Positions 1 to 9,095 of a stretch of DNA of 64,000 bases are shown piece after piece. Below the pieces are notes generated by a model. It searched no databases, was not told the origin of the DNA, and saw only the letters and a list, made by a program, of their open reading frames with translations. The stretch's first letter is position 1, and each line of letters opens with the position of its first letter. Position numbers and translations under genes: made by a program. This stretch comes from Streptomyces sp. NBC_01551. Its GTDB lineage: Bacteria; Actinomycetota; Actinomycetes; Streptomycetales; Streptomycetaceae. The stretch is from NCBI RefSeq assembly GCF_026339935.1, contig NZ_JAPEPX010000001.1, forward strand, positions 5,545,501 through 5,609,500. Direction: 5' to 3'.

Positions 1-1
1 C

Positions 2-910
2 CGACTGACGACCCCGCTGCCCGGCGTCCGGGCCTTCGCCCGGCTCGCCCGCGAGGGCGCCTTCCGGCCCGATCCCGAGGGCCTGCGCGGCATCCCCGAC
101 CTGCCGTACGAGCCGGCTCCGCTCCCGGAGGCGGCCCCCGGCGCGGTGTCCGTCACCTGGGCCGGGCACGCCAGCTGGGTGCTCCGGCTGGGCGGGCTGA
201 CCGTCCTGACCGACCCGGTCTGGTCCCGGCGCATCCTGGGGACACCGGCTCGGATGACGCCCGTCGGGGTGCGGTGGGAGGACCTGCCGCCGGTCGACGC
301 GGTGGTGATCAGCCACAACCACTACGACCACCTCGACGCGCCGACGCTGCGGCGGCTGCCGCGCGACACGGCCCTGTTCGTCCCGGCCGGGGTCGGGCGC
401 TGGTGCCGGCGGCGCGGGTTCACGCGGGTGACGGAGCTGGACTGGTGGGAGTCCGCCGAGCTGGGCGGCGTACGGTTCGACTTCGTCCCGGCGCACCACT
501 GGTCGAAGCGGTCGCTGATCGACACCTGCCGGACGCTGTGGGGCGGGTGGATCCTGACGGACGAACGGGGCGCGGGCCGGCAGGTCTACTTCGCGGGCGA
601 CACCGGGTACGGGCACTGGTTCGCGGAGATCGGGCGCCGCCACCCGGGGATCGACCTGGCGCTGCTGCCGATCGGGGCGTACGCCCCGAGGTGGTGGCTG
701 CGGGACGTGCACGCCGATCCGGAGGAGGCGGTGCGGGCGTGCCTGGACCTGGGCGCGCGGCGGATGGCCCCGATGCACTGGGCGACCTTTGTCCTGTCGG
801 CCGAGCCGGTCATGGAGCCGCTCCACCGCGTCCGCGCCGCCTGGTCCCGCGCGGGCCTGCCCCGCGAGGCCCTCTGGGACCTCCCCATCGGCAGCTCCCG
901 CGCCCTGTGA
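2..910 (+). CDS. MBL-fold metallo-hydrolase, N-terminus cut by window edge
   Basis: The reading frame is open from the first bases of the window, so the true start lies upstream. The visible part begins LTTPLPGVRAFARL and runs about 300 codons. The metal-binding signature SHNHYDHLD lies about 105 codons in, with GHASW and LTDPVWS before it and FAGDTGYG and MHWATF after it. This is the pattern of the NAPE-PLD/UlaG-like branch of the metallo-beta-lactamase superfamily, which are cytoplasmic zinc-dependent hydrolases of varied substrates. A GTG at 146 could serve as a start, but it would discard the in-frame upstream sequence that also fits the family. A second member of this superfamily lies at 9630. 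The stop codon sits inside a tandem repeat. The substrate cannot be told from sequence. Confidence 0.85.
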   Translation, partial: RLTTPLPGVRAFARLAREGAFRPDPEGLRGIPDLPYEPAPLPEAAPGAVSVTWAGHASWVLRLGGLTVLTDPVWSRRILGTPARMTPVGVRWEDLPPVDAVVISHNHYDHLDAPTLRRLPRDTALFVPAGVGRWCRRRGFTRVTELDWWESAELGGVRFDFVPAHHWSKRSLIDTCRTLWGGWILTDERGAGRQVYFAGDTGYGHWFAEIGRRHPGIDLALLPIGAYAPRWWLRDVHADPEEAVRACLDLGARRMAPMHWATFVLSAEPVMEPLHRVRAAWSRAGLPREALWDLPIGSSRAL

Positions 911-1005
911 CGGCCGGCGCCGGCCTGTGACGGCCGGCGCCGGCCTGTGACGGCCGGCGCCGGCCTGTGACGGCCGGCGCCGGCCTGTGACGGCCCGCGC
1001 CGGCT
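906..1005. repeat. 20-bp tandem repeat, five copies, over the stop codon
   Basis: Five head-to-tail copies of a 20-bp unit (TGTGACGGCCGGCGCCGGCC) begin at 906, 926, 946, 966 and 986. The first four are identical and the last is slightly degenerate. Each unit contains the 14-bp perfect palindrome GGCCGGCGCCGGCC, so the array can fold into several alternative hairpins. The TGA of the upstream hydrolase gene is part of the first unit. It may act as a transcription terminator for that gene and for folD, which converges from the right. Confidence 0.95.
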
Positions 1006-1056
1006 CAGCCCGGCCCGCCCCGGCCGAAGGCCCGCCCCGCGTCCCCCGGTCCCGCG

Positions 1057-1989
1057 TCAGAGGGTGGCGAGGTCCAGCCCGGCCTGAGCGGCCGCCGCCC
1101 GGACGGTCTGCTCCAGGAGCACCGCGATCGTCATCGGGCCGACCCCGCCCGGGACCGGGGTGATCAGCGAGGCCCGCGCCGCCGCCGACTCGAAGTGGAC
1201 GTCGCCGACGTTGCCCTCGTTGTACCCGGCGTCCAGGACCACCGCGCCCGGCTTGATGTCCTCGCCCCGGATGAACTCGGCCTTGCCGACGGCCGCGACC
1301 AGCACGTCCGCCTGGCGCACGATCGACGGCAGGTCCACGGTGCGGGAGTGGCAGTAGGTGACGGTGGCGTTCTGCTCCAGCAGCAGCATCCCGGCCGGCT
1401 TGCCCAGGATCGCGCTGCGCCCGACCACGACGGCGTGCTTGCCGGTCAGGTCCACGTCGTAGGCCTCCAGCAGCCGCATGATGCCGCCGGGGGTGCAGGA
1501 GACGAAGCCCGGCAGGCCGAAGCCCATGGCGGCGAACGAGTGCATCGTGACCCCGTCGACGTCCTTGCCCGGCGCGATCGCCTCGAAGGCCGCCCGCTCG
1601 TCGATGTGGTGCGGGACGGGGTGCTGGAGCAGGATGCCGCTGATCTCCGGGTCCTCGGAGAGCGCCGTGATCGCGGCGACCAGCTCCTCGGTCGTGGTCT
1701 CGGCCGGCAGCTCCACGTGGCGCGAGGTGATCCCGGCCTTGGCGCAGCGGTTCTGCTTCATCTTCACGTACGTGACCGACGCCGGGTCCTCGCCGACCAG
1801 CACGGTGGCCAGGCACGGAGCCGTTCCCGTGGCCTCGGTGATCTTCGCCGCGAGGGAAGCGGTCTCCTGCGAGATGCGGCGGGCGAGGGCGGTGCCGTCC
1901 ATCAGCCGGGCGGTCCGCCCCGGCTCGGCGGACGCGGACGCGGACTCGGACACGGTCTGGGGCTGCGGGATGGACTGGACGGTCGTCAT
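1057..1989 (-). CDS. folD: Bifunctional methylenetetrahydrofolate dehydrogenase/cyclohydrolase
   Basis: FolD interconverts 5,10-methylene-, 5,10-methenyl- and 10-formyl-tetrahydrofolate with NADP, feeding one-carbon units to purines and formyl-methionine. The 310-residue product has the catalytic Tyr/Lys segment SVTYVKMKQ, the substrate loop GILLQHPVP, the Rossmann dinucleotide segment VVVGRSAILGKPAGMLL and the C-terminal PGGVGPMT. It is about 25 residues longer than usual: the first 29 residues are Ser/Ala/Pro-rich, and a second Met (MDGTALA) marks the usual family start. I keep the upstream ATG because AGGAG lies a few bases before it. It diverges from the methyltransferase gene with a 193-bp shared upstream region. 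Some features differ from the usual housekeeping FolD (for example the N-terminal tail), so it could be a second copy. Confidence 0.95.
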   Translation of the reverse strand: MTTVQSIPQPQTVSESASASAEPGRTARLMDGTALARRISQETASLAAKITEATGTAPCLATVLVGEDPASVTYVKMKQNRCAKAGITSRHVELPAETTTEELVAAITALSEDPEISGILLQHPVPHHIDERAAFEAIAPGKDVDGVTMHSFAAMGFGLPGFVSCTPGGIMRLLEAYDVDLTGKHAVVVGRSAILGKPAGMLLLEQNATVTYCHSRTVDLPSIVRQADVLVAAVGKAEFIRGEDIKPGAVVLDAGYNEGNVGDVHFESAAARASLITPVPGGVGPMTIAVLLEQTVRAAAAQAGLDLATL

Positions 1990-2132
1990 GGGGTCTCCTG
2001 AGCGTCGCTGCGGATCTCGGATCGGTGATCGCGGTTCGCGGTTTCGCCCAGGCGCGCGGCAGTGGACGTACGCACGGCGTACGCCGGGCCGCTCCCCGGT
2101 GGTGATCCACCCGAACGCCAGTCACGGCCCGC

Positions 2133-2152
2133 ATCCACCATATCCGGTGGAT
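2133..2152. promoter_or_regulatory. Inverted repeat ATCCACC-N6-GGTGGAT between divergent genes
   Basis: Perfect 7-bp arms separated by six bases lie 31 bp before the methyltransferase start and 144 bp from folD. The position suits an operator or the base of a small hairpin. A shorter related inverted repeat, GGTG-N3-CACC, lies at 2101-2111. No regulator gene is adjacent, so the binding protein is unknown. Confidence 0.4.
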
Positions 2153-2182
2153 GACCGGCGCCCGACCTGGGACGATCTAGAC

Positions 2183-2944
2183 ATGACGCGCACTTTCGAC
2201 CATCTCGTCGCCGAAGCCGAATCCGTCTCCGTCGACGGCTGGGACTTCTCCTGGCTCGACGGCCGCGCCACCGAGCAGCGCCCCTCCTGGGGCTACCAGA
2301 GACTCATGGCCGAGCGTCTGGCCCGGGTCCACTCCGCCCTCGACATCCAGACCGGCGGCGGCGAGGTGCTCGCAGGGGCGGGGACCCTGCCCCGGCTGAC
2401 GGTCGCCACCGAGTCGTGGCCGCCGAACATCGCGAAGGCGACCCGGCTGCTGCACCCGCTCGGCGCGGTCGTCGTCGCGGACACCGACGAGCCGCCGCTG
2501 CCCTTCGGCGACGAGTCCTTCGATCTGGTGATCAGCCGGCACCCCGTGACGATCTGGTGGGACGAGATCGCCCGCGTCCTCACGCCCGGCGGCACCTACC
2601 TCTCGCAGCAGGTCGGTCCGGCGAGCGTCTTCGAGCTCGTCGAGTACTTCCTGGGCCCGCAGCCCGAGGAGGTCCGGCGCGGCCGGCACCCCGACGACGC
2701 GGCCGCCGACGCCGCCGGGGCGGGCCTCGAAGTGGTCGATCTGCGCTCCGAGCGACTGCGGACGGAGTTCCACGACATCGGAGCCGTGATCTACTTTCTA
2801 CGGAAGGTGATCTGGATGGTGCCCGGCTTCACGGTCGGGCAGTACCGGGACCGGTTGCGCGAGCTGCATGAACAGATCGAACGCGAAGGTCCGTTCATCG
2901 CGCACACCGCCCGCTTCCTCATCGAGGCCCGCAAAACGGGCTGA
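2183..2944 (+). CDS. Class I SAM-dependent methyltransferase
   Basis: The 253-residue protein looks like a small SAM-dependent methyltransferase of the type-11 group. The glycine-rich SAM motif is weak (IQTGGGEVLAG), but the following motifs are clear: an acidic VVVADTDEPPLPFGDESFDLVISRH stretch (written here as parts VVVADTDE and PFGDESFDLV) and the post-motif VLTPGGTYLSQQVG. I chose the ATG at 2183 because the longer open frame upstream has no support and runs antisense to folD. No convincing ribosome binding site is visible (the bases before ATG are GATCTAGAC), so the mRNA may be leaderless. Substrate unknown. Confidence 0.8.
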   Translation: MTRTFDHLVAEAESVSVDGWDFSWLDGRATEQRPSWGYQRLMAERLARVHSALDIQTGGGEVLAGAGTLPRLTVATESWPPNIAKATRLLHPLGAVVVADTDEPPLPFGDESFDLVISRHPVTIWWDEIARVLTPGGTYLSQQVGPASVFELVEYFLGPQPEEVRRGRHPDDAAADAAGAGLEVVDLRSERLRTEFHDIGAVIYFLRKVIWMVPGFTVGQYRDRLRELHEQIEREGPFIAHTARFLIEARKTG

Positions 2945-3158
2945 CCGCGGGGCGGACGGATCCACGCCGGATCGGTTGCGCGGCCACAGCGTGGCGCAGG
3001 TCACTCAATTCAGCGCGTAACGAATCGACTCGGGCATGCGATGAACCGACAGGTGTCCTCGCGCGGCCCCGGAATACAGACCCCCCTCGGGTCTGTTTCC
3101 CGAGTTCGCGCGATGATGTCCCGCCCACCCCTTATCTGTTCGCAACGAGAGGCTCCTT

Positions 3159-4742
3159 GTGTCGCTCAGCCCGTCCCGTACGTTCCCTCCGGAGATCGCC
3201 GAATCGGAGGCCCTCGTCGCGCTCGTCGAGCGCGGCCGCGAGCAGGGTCACATCAACGGTGACGACGTGCGCCAGGCCTTCGAGGCCGGCCGCATCCCGG
3301 TGGACCAGTGGAAGCGGGTCCTGCGCAGCCTGAACCAGGTCCTGGACGAGGAGGGCGTCGCCCTGCACGTCAGCGCCGCCCCCGCCACGAAGGCTGCCGC
3401 GAAGAAGCCCCGCAAGGCGGCCGCCGCGCCTGCCCGCACCGTGACCAAGAAGGCCGCCGCCGCGCCCCGCCCCATCGGCGCGCGCAAGACCGCGGCCGCG
3501 GCCGCACCGGTCGCCGCCGCCGCGGCGATATCTGCCGACACCGTCGGCGCCGACGTGTCCGAGGACACGGACGCCGCCGCTCCGAAGAAGCGCGTGGTCA
3601 AGAAGACCGCCGCGAAGAAGACCGCCGTCAAGAAGACGACGGCTGCCAAGAAGACCACCGCCAAGGACGCCGACGAGGGCGAGACCCCCGTCGTCGAGGG
3701 CGAGGACTGGGCGGCCGAGGACCTGGCCGACGAGGTCGAGGAAGAGGCCCCCAAGGCCGGCGGCACCCAGGGCTTCGTGCTGTCCGACGACGACGAGGAC
3801 GACGCCCCGGCCCAGACGGTCATGGTGGCCGGTGCCACCGCCGACCCGGTCAAGGACTACCTGAAGCTGATCGGCAAGGTGCCCCTGCTCAACGCCGAGC
3901 AGGAGGTCGAGCTCGCCAAGCGCATCGAGGCGGGCCTGTTCTCCGAGTACAAGCTCGAAGAGGAGGATGACCACAAGCCCGCGTTCAAGCGCGAGCTGGA
4001 GATCCTCGTCGAGGACGGCCGGCGCGCCAAGAACCACCTGCTGGAGGCCAACCTCCGCCTCGTGGTCTCGCTCGCCAAGCGCTACACCGGCCGCGGCATG
4101 CTCTTCCTGGACCTGATCCAGGAGGGCAACGTCGGCCTGATCCGCGCCGTGGAGAAGTTCGACTACACCAAGGGCTTCAAGTTCTCCACGTACGCGACCT
4201 GGTGGATCCGGCAGGCGATCACGCGCGCCATGGCCGACCAGTCGCGCACCATCCGCATCCCCGTCCACATGGTCGAGATCATCAACAAGCTGGCCCGTGT
4301 CCAGCGCCAGATGCTCCAGGACCTCGGCCGGGAGCCCACTCCGGAGGAGCTGGGCAAGGAACTCGACATGACCCCCGAGAAGGTCATCGAGGTCCAGAAG
4401 TACGGCCGCGAGCCGATCTCCCTGCACACCCCCCTGGGTGAGGAGGGCGACAGCGAGTTCGGTGACCTCATCGAGGACTCCGAGGCGGTCGTCCCGGCCG
4501 ACGCCGTGTCGTTCACCTTCCTCCAGGAGCAGCTCCAGTCGATCCTGGGCACGCTCTCGGAGCGCGAGGCGGGCGTCGTCTCGATGCGTTACGGCCTGAA
4601 CGACGGCCAGCCGAAGACCCTGGACGAGATCGGCCGCGTGTACGGGGTCACCCGTGAGCGCATCCGCCAGATCGAGTCCAAGACCATGTCGAAGCTGCGC
4701 CACCCGTCGCGCTCGCAGGTGCTGCGCGACTACCTCGACTAA
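3159..4742 (+). CDS. hrdB: Principal RNA polymerase sigma factor HrdB (RpoD)
   Basis: This is the vegetative sigma-70 factor that directs RNA polymerase to housekeeping promoters. The 527-residue product has region 1.1 at the N-terminus, a long Ala/Lys-rich low-complexity segment (about residues 70-180) and an acidic stretch. Region 1.2 starts at [16 protein letters not shown], the region 2 block includes [17 protein letters not shown], region 3 includes [10 protein letters not shown] and region 4.2 holds the helix-turn-helix [12 protein letters not shown]. Length matches Streptomyces HrdB (about 510 residues). The GTG start follows GAGAGG. The 214-bp upstream region (2945-3158) holds its promoter; I could not assign a clear -10/-35 pair, as expected if another sigma factor transcribes it. 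Confidence 0.98.
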   Translation: MSLSPSRTFPPEIAESEALVALVERGREQGHINGDDVRQAFEAGRIPVDQWKRVLRSLNQVLDEEGVALHVSAAPATKAAAKKPRKAAAAPARTVTKKAAAAPRPIGARKTAAAAAPVAAAAAISADTVGADVSEDTDAAAPKKRVVKKTAAKKTAVKKTTAAKKTTAKDADEGETPVVEGEDWAAEDLADEVEEEAPKAGGTQGFVLSDDDEDDAPAQTVMVAGATADPVKDYLKLIGKVPLLNAEQEVELAKRIEAGLFSEYKLEEEDDHKPAFKRELEILVEDGRRAKNHLLEANLRLVVSLAKRYTGRGMLFLDLIQEGNVGLIRAVEKFDYTKGFKFSTYATWWIRQAITRAMADQSRTIRIPVHMVEIINKLARVQRQMLQDLGREPTPEELGKELDMTPEKVIEVQKYGREPISLHTPLGEEGDSEFGDLIEDSEAVVPADAVSFTFLQEQLQSILGTLSEREAGVVSMRYGLNDGQPKTLDEIGRVYGVTRERIRQIESKTMSKLRHPSRSQVLRDYLD

Positions 4743-4802
4743 GCCGGCCCGCGCCCCCAGGTCAGCCGGAACACCGGCCCCGGGGGGCGTGAACGGCAGG
4801 GA

Positions 4803-4853
4803 GGCACCCTGCGGAACCAGACAGGCGCGCTCGCGCCGGATCCGCAGGGTGCC
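4803..4853. terminator. Nested inverted repeat between hrdB and the SRPBCC gene
   Basis: Two perfect 13-bp arms (4803-4815 GGCACCCTGCGGA and 4841-4853) enclose a second hairpin, GGCGCG-CT-CGCGCC at 4824-4837. It sits between two convergent genes, so it probably ends transcription from both sides. There is no T-run, which is normal for this type of genome. Confidence 0.75.
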
Positions 4854-4924
4854 GGTCCACCCGTCCGTGATCACCAGCACCAGCACCGGCACCGGCGCCT
4901 GCGGAGGGAATCCGCACCTGGTTC

Positions 4925-5365
4925 TCAGTGCTCCAGCAGGTGCTTGAGCTTCTCCTCGTTCCTCGGCATCTCTTTGCGGGCGTACGGCCTGACCACCAAG
5001 GGGACCAGGGCCCGGCCGATGCCGTGGGCCTCGAAGTCGAGGTCGAGGGTGACGCGCGAGCGCCGGCCCCCGTCGAGCGGTTCGATGGTGCCCCGGACGT
5101 CGCCGCGTACCGGGCCGTCGAGCCCGTGCAGGCGCCAGCTCCGCGGCGGGTCGAACTCCGTGACCTGCATGGTCATCGGGAACCGCCGCCTGCCGATCCG
5201 GCGGGTGAGGGCGACCTTCGAGCCGAGGTGGAGGGGCGCGCCGTCCAGCGGGCGGGCGGAGACGGCGCTGTCCTGCCACTCCGGAAGGTGCGAGGGGTCC
5301 GTCACGTAGGCGTAGACGTCCTGCGGACTCCGGGAGATCTCGATGCTTTCTCTGATCGCGGACAT
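4925..5365 (-). CDS. SRPBCC (START-like) family protein
   Basis: This 146-residue protein has the typical helix-grip start of the SRPBCC/polyketide-cyclase family: IRESIEISRSPQDVYAYVTD, then PSHLPEWQDS, and a C-terminal helix ending ARKEMPRNEEKLKHLLE. Such proteins bind hydrophobic ligands in a deep pocket; many in actinomycetes have no known ligand. AAGGGG lies a few bases before the ATG. It converges on hrdB and is followed, reading the other way, by the APC permease gene with a 55-bp gap, so the two could share a transcript. Family assignment is good; function is unknown. Confidence 0.85.
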   Translation of the reverse strand: MSAIRESIEISRSPQDVYAYVTDPSHLPEWQDSAVSARPLDGAPLHLGSKVALTRRIGRRRFPMTMQVTEFDPPRSWRLHGLDGPVRGDVRGTIEPLDGGRRSRVTLDLDFEAHGIGRALVPLVVRPYARKEMPRNEEKLKHLLEH

Positions 5366-5420
5366 GGCGACCCCTTACTGCCCACTGCCTCGTTCCCCTG
5401 GTTCCACGCTACTGCGCAGG

Positions 5421-6827
5421 TCAAGCGGTTGCGCGGGCCCTGCGCGCGGACATCGCGGCGTAGCAGAGGACGCCCGCGAAGAGGAACAGCACGCCCTGGT
5501 AGACGGCCGCGTAGCCGGAGCCGGCGACCAGCCACATCGAGAAGCCGAAGGCGAGGGCGGCGAGGACGCCGTCGCGGACCAGCCGGCCGGTGTGGACGCG
5601 CTCGCGCTGCCCGGAGAGCAGGAAGTAGATCTGCGCGGCGGTGGCGAGCAGGTAGGGGACGGTCGCCGTGAAGGTGGTGATCAGGACCAGGCTCTCGAAG
5701 ACGCCCTGGGTGCCGGCCGTGTAGTTGTAGACGGTGAGGGCGGAGGCCAGCGCGACGGTGACGACCACGCCGACGACGGGGACGCCGCGCTTCTTCGTCT
5801 CGAAGGCCTTGGGGAAGAGCCCGTCCTTGGCGGCGGCGTACGGGGTCTGCGCGCTGAGCAGCGTCCAGCCGTTGAGGGCGCCGAGCATCGAGATCACGGC
5901 GGCGCAGGCGACCACGGTGCCGCCCCAGGTGCCGCCGAACATGGCGTTGACGGCGTCGGTGAAGGGGGCGGTGGAGTCGACCAGCCGGTCGTGGGCGACC
6001 AGGCCGAAGACGGCGAGGGTGCCGAGCAGGTAGACGACGGCCGCGCCCGCCGTGCCCAGGATCGTCGCCCGGCCGACGTTGCGGGCCGGATCGCGGACCT
6101 CGCCCGCGCTGACGGTGGCGGACTCGACGCCGAGGTAGCTGAAGAGCAGGATCGCGGCGGACGCCGAGACGGCGCCGACGGCGCTCTGGTCCGTGGCCCG
6201 GAAGGGGCCGAGGTTGGCGGGGTCGAAGAAGAACAGCCCGCCCACGGCCACCAGCAGCAGCGGGGCGAACTTCAGTACGGTGGCCACGACTTGCACCGCG
6301 CCCACGTAGCGGGTGCCCGCCAGGTTGGCGAGCGCGGGGAGCCACTGCACGGCGAGCGCGGCCAGGCACATGGACCACTTGTGCGCGCCCGCGGCGGGGA
6401 AGAGCACCGTGAGGTAGCCGACGGCCGCGACGGCCAGGGCCGCGTTCGAGACCCAGGCGGTGATCCAGTAGCTCCAGGCCGCGAGGAATCCGGCGAAGTC
6501 CCCGAACGCGGCGCGGGCGTAGACGTACGGGCCACCGGTCTGCGGGTGGCGCTCGGCGAGCCGGCCGAAGACCAGGGCCAGGGCTATCGCACCGGCGGTG
6601 AGCACCCCGAAGGCGACCAGGCTGATCGTCCCGAAGGGGGCGACCGAGGCGGGCAGCAGGAAGATCCCGCCGCCGATGATGTTGCCCATGACCAGACAGG
6701 TCGCGATGGGGAGGCCGAAACGGCGGGCGTGCGGGCTCGCCGCGGGCTCTGTCGTCGCGGTCGGCTCGGCGGTCGGCTCGGCGGCCGGCTCGGCGGTCGG
6801 GGCGGGGACTTGCAGGGTGGTGCTCAC
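5421..6827 (-). CDS. APC superfamily amino acid permease or antiporter
   Basis: This polytopic membrane protein (about 468 residues) has the APC hallmark in the first membrane segment, MGNIIGGGIFLLPAS, followed by some twelve hydrophobic segments and the VESATVSAGEV sequence typical of helix 6. The resemblance is to the basic amino acid/polyamine antiporter branch (AdiC/PotE type). I start at the GTG at 6827 (STTLQVPAP), which follows AGAGG. A longer ATG-started version at 6872 would add a charged tail that does not fit the family. The first 40 residues are a Pro/Ala/Glu-Thr repeat (AEPTAEPTA) of low complexity. Substrate unknown. Confidence 0.88.
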   Translation of the reverse strand: MSTTLQVPAPTAEPAAEPTAEPTATTEPAASPHARRFGLPIATCLVMGNIIGGGIFLLPASVAPFGTISLVAFGVLTAGAIALALVFGRLAERHPQTGGPYVYARAAFGDFAGFLAAWSYWITAWVSNAALAVAAVGYLTVLFPAAGAHKWSMCLAALAVQWLPALANLAGTRYVGAVQVVATVLKFAPLLLVAVGGLFFFDPANLGPFRATDQSAVGAVSASAAILLFSYLGVESATVSAGEVRDPARNVGRATILGTAGAAVVYLLGTLAVFGLVAHDRLVDSTAPFTDAVNAMFGGTWGGTVVACAAVISMLGALNGWTLLSAQTPYAAAKDGLFPKAFETKKRGVPVVGVVVTVALASALTVYNYTAGTQGVFESLVLITTFTATVPYLLATAAQIYFLLSGQRERVHTGRLVRDGVLAALAFGFSMWLVAGSGYAAVYQGVLFLFAGVLCYAAMSARRARATA

Positions 6828-6900
6828 GGGGTCGCGCCTCTGGTGTTTCACATGCTGGACAGGTCGACACATGGTCGTGCACGGTCAATCCCGCACCAAA

Positions 6901-9024
6901 TCAATGGTTTTCGTCCTGTACGGGAGCCCCTACGGAAGGAAAGATTCCGCCCGTGGCGTCCTCCGGCCGGGGATCCTGCAGCGGAACCTGGGGGCCGTCC
7001 GCCTCGCGCAGCCAGCGCCGCAGTACGTCGTGCACGGCTTCGGCGCCGACCAGCTCGGCGCCCACCGGCTCCGCGCCCACCGGATCGGGGAGCGGATCCG
7101 ACAGGACCGTCGGCCACATCAGGAACGGCCGCCCCTGCTCCCCGCCCAGGCCGCCGTGCGAGCCGATCTGCTCCTCGAAGGCGTGCACGGCCCCGGTGGC
7201 CGGGTCGTACGCCGAGTTCACCATCACATCGGCCACGTGCGGGAACGAATCCGTGCGCCGCACCGCCTCCGCCGCGCCCGGGCCGAAGGGCGCCAGGAGG
7301 GCCTCCGCCTCGCCCGGCACCGCCAGCCGCGCCACCGCGCCGCCCGGGCCGATCACCTCGCCGTCCACCAGCAGGAAACCGACCCCGGGATGGTTCGCGA
7401 GGGTCGTCAGCAGGGCCGGGTGCGCGCGCTCGATCCGCTCCCGGGCGGCCCGGCCCGCCATGGCCGGGAAGGAGATCAGAGCGAGGTTCCCCGAGGCCAG
7501 CACCACCGGGTCCGGACCCGGCCCCGGGCGGGCCTGCGCGTCCTCCTCGACCGGCCGGTGCAGCGCGGCCAGCACCGCCGCGCGGGCCTCCGCCCCGCTG
7601 TGCGTGCGGCCCGCCCGCCGGGACACCGGCAGCCCGCAGCCCGCCCGGACCAGGTCCTTGAGGGTCAGCCCGTACTTCCCGAGGAAGGTCTCCCCGGGGC
7701 TCTGGCCGTGGTCCGAGAGCAGCACGATCCGGTACTCCCTGGGCGCGTGCTCGGCGACCCGGGAGAGCAGCGCGAGGCTACGGTCGAGGCGGGCCAGCAC
7801 GTGGTCGGTGTCCCGGCCGCGCGGCCCCGAGTGGTGGGCGACCTCGTCGTAGGCGACCAGATCGGCGTAGACCGCGGCGCGGCCGGCCAGCATGTCACCG
7901 ATCACCGCCGCCACGACCACGTCACGTTCCACCACGGTCGCGAACGCCCGGATCAGCGGGTACAGCCCGCCGCGGGCCACCCGCGGCCCGTCCCCGCGCA
8001 GCCGCGCCCGTACCGACTGGCCGATCTCCCGGCCCGCCTCGGCGACGAACGACAGCGCCGTGCGGACGGCGTTCGCCGGATCCGAGAAGTACGCGAAGTA
8101 GCCCGCGCGCGAGCGGTTCGCCCGGCCCCGCCGCGCCGACACCGAGAGCACCAGGGCCAGCTGGTCGGCGCCGCCGCTGAAGAGGTTGCCGCGGCTGGCC
8201 CCGTCGTGGGTGAGCAGCCCCCCGTCCCGGGTCCGCTCGATGGCCCGCAGCTGGAGTTCCGCGGCGCTGGTGGGCCGGTTGCAGACCATCACCTCGCCGG
8301 TCTCCTTCTCGTACCAGCGGAAGGCGGGCACGTCGAAGTTCGAGCCGTGCAGGATGCCGAGCTGGCTGGCGCCGGTCTGGCTGGACCAGTCGGTGCGCCA
8401 GGACGCCAGCCGGTGGCTGCGGTCGAGCCAATCGGCCACCGTCGGCATCAGCCCCTCGGCCGCGGCGGCGCGCAGCACCTCGTACCCGACCCCGTCGAGC
8501 TGGAGGAAGAGCATCCCGGGCGCCGACCGGTCCGCACCGGGCCCGGCCGCCGCCCGCTGCCTGCGGCGGCGCCGGTCCGCGAGGCGGTAGAGCCTGCGGC
8601 GGTACGCCTCGTCGTCGCGTACGGCGAGCGCGGTGGAGGTCGCCGACGCGACGGCGGACATCACGGCGGCGACGACCACCGCGGTCTCGGGGGCCACCTC
8701 GCCGCGCCCGTCGGGGACCAGGCTGAGCGCGAGCAGCAGCAGCGAGCCGTTGAGGAAGAAGACGAGCAGCCCGAGCACCAGGGCGGGCACCAGCAGCAGG
8801 GCCCGTACCAGCAGCGGCCACACCAGCGCGCTGAGCAGGCCGAACGCGCCGGCGCCCCAGGCGGCGGCCAGCCCGATCTGCGTGACGCTGTCGCCGTCGC
8901 CCGAACGGAGGCGGAAGTCGGGCAGGACCCCGGCGAGGACCAGCATGGTGAGGGTGGACACCGCCCACACGACGATCACCCGCAGCAGCGCGCTGCCCGT
9001 GGTCCGCCACCGTCCGCGCAACAC
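6901..9024 (-). CDS. Membrane-anchored alkaline-phosphatase-superfamily hydrolase with N-terminal holin-like domain
   Basis: The 707-residue protein has two parts. The first 130 residues hold four hydrophobic segments resembling the 4-TMS phage-holin-like membrane domain found in actinobacterial proteins. From about residue 165 it is a phosphodiesterase of the alkaline phosphatase / nucleotide pyrophosphatase fold: the first metal-binding Asp in FLQLDGVGYEVL, the nucleophile region DWSSQTGASQLGILHG, the second metal pair in YADLVAYDEVAHHSGP and LLSDHGQSPG. The catalytic part may face outside the membrane. A GTG start is used. The holin-like label is structural resemblance only; a role in lysis is not implied. 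The phospho-ester substrate is unknown. Confidence 0.85.
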   Translation of the reverse strand: MLRGRWRTTGSALLRVIVVWAVSTLTMLVLAGVLPDFRLRSGDGDSVTQIGLAAAWGAGAFGLLSALVWPLLVRALLLVPALVLGLLVFFLNGSLLLLALSLVPDGRGEVAPETAVVVAAVMSAVASATSTALAVRDDEAYRRRLYRLADRRRRRQRAAAGPGADRSAPGMLFLQLDGVGYEVLRAAAAEGLMPTVADWLDRSHRLASWRTDWSSQTGASQLGILHGSNFDVPAFRWYEKETGEVMVCNRPTSAAELQLRAIERTRDGGLLTHDGASRGNLFSGGADQLALVLSVSARRGRANRSRAGYFAYFSDPANAVRTALSFVAEAGREIGQSVRARLRGDGPRVARGGLYPLIRAFATVVERDVVVAAVIGDMLAGRAAVYADLVAYDEVAHHSGPRGRDTDHVLARLDRSLALLSRVAEHAPREYRIVLLSDHGQSPGETFLGKYGLTLKDLVRAGCGLPVSRRAGRTHSGAEARAAVLAALHRPVEEDAQARPGPGPDPVVLASGNLALISFPAMAGRAARERIERAHPALLTTLANHPGVGFLLVDGEVIGPGGAVARLAVPGEAEALLAPFGPGAAEAVRRTDSFPHVADVMVNSAYDPATGAVHAFEEQIGSHGGLGGEQGRPFLMWPTVLSDPLPDPVGAEPVGAELVGAEAVHDVLRRWLREADGPQVPLQDPRPEDATGGIFPSVGAPVQDENH

Positions 9025-9095
9025 GCCGCACCCGCCTCAGCTCCGGGCCCGCGCGCCGCCCGCGGTCCCCGTGCCAGCGTCGCACAGGGGGCCGG

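Noticed and set aside
906-1005. Repeat array as a CRISPR
   Set aside because: The units are contiguous with no spacers and no cas genes are present.
3132-5279. A 715-codon frame on the minus strand
   Set aside because: It is antisense to hrdB and has Asp/Leu/Arg-rich shadow composition with no family motif.
6901-7300. Phage origin for the holin-like domain
   Set aside because: The domain is fused to an enzyme and no other phage gene is nearby.
5343-7661. A 772-codon frame on the plus strand
   Set aside because: It is antisense to the APC permease, and its composition (Gly/Arg/Pro/Glu) is that of a GC-rich shadow.
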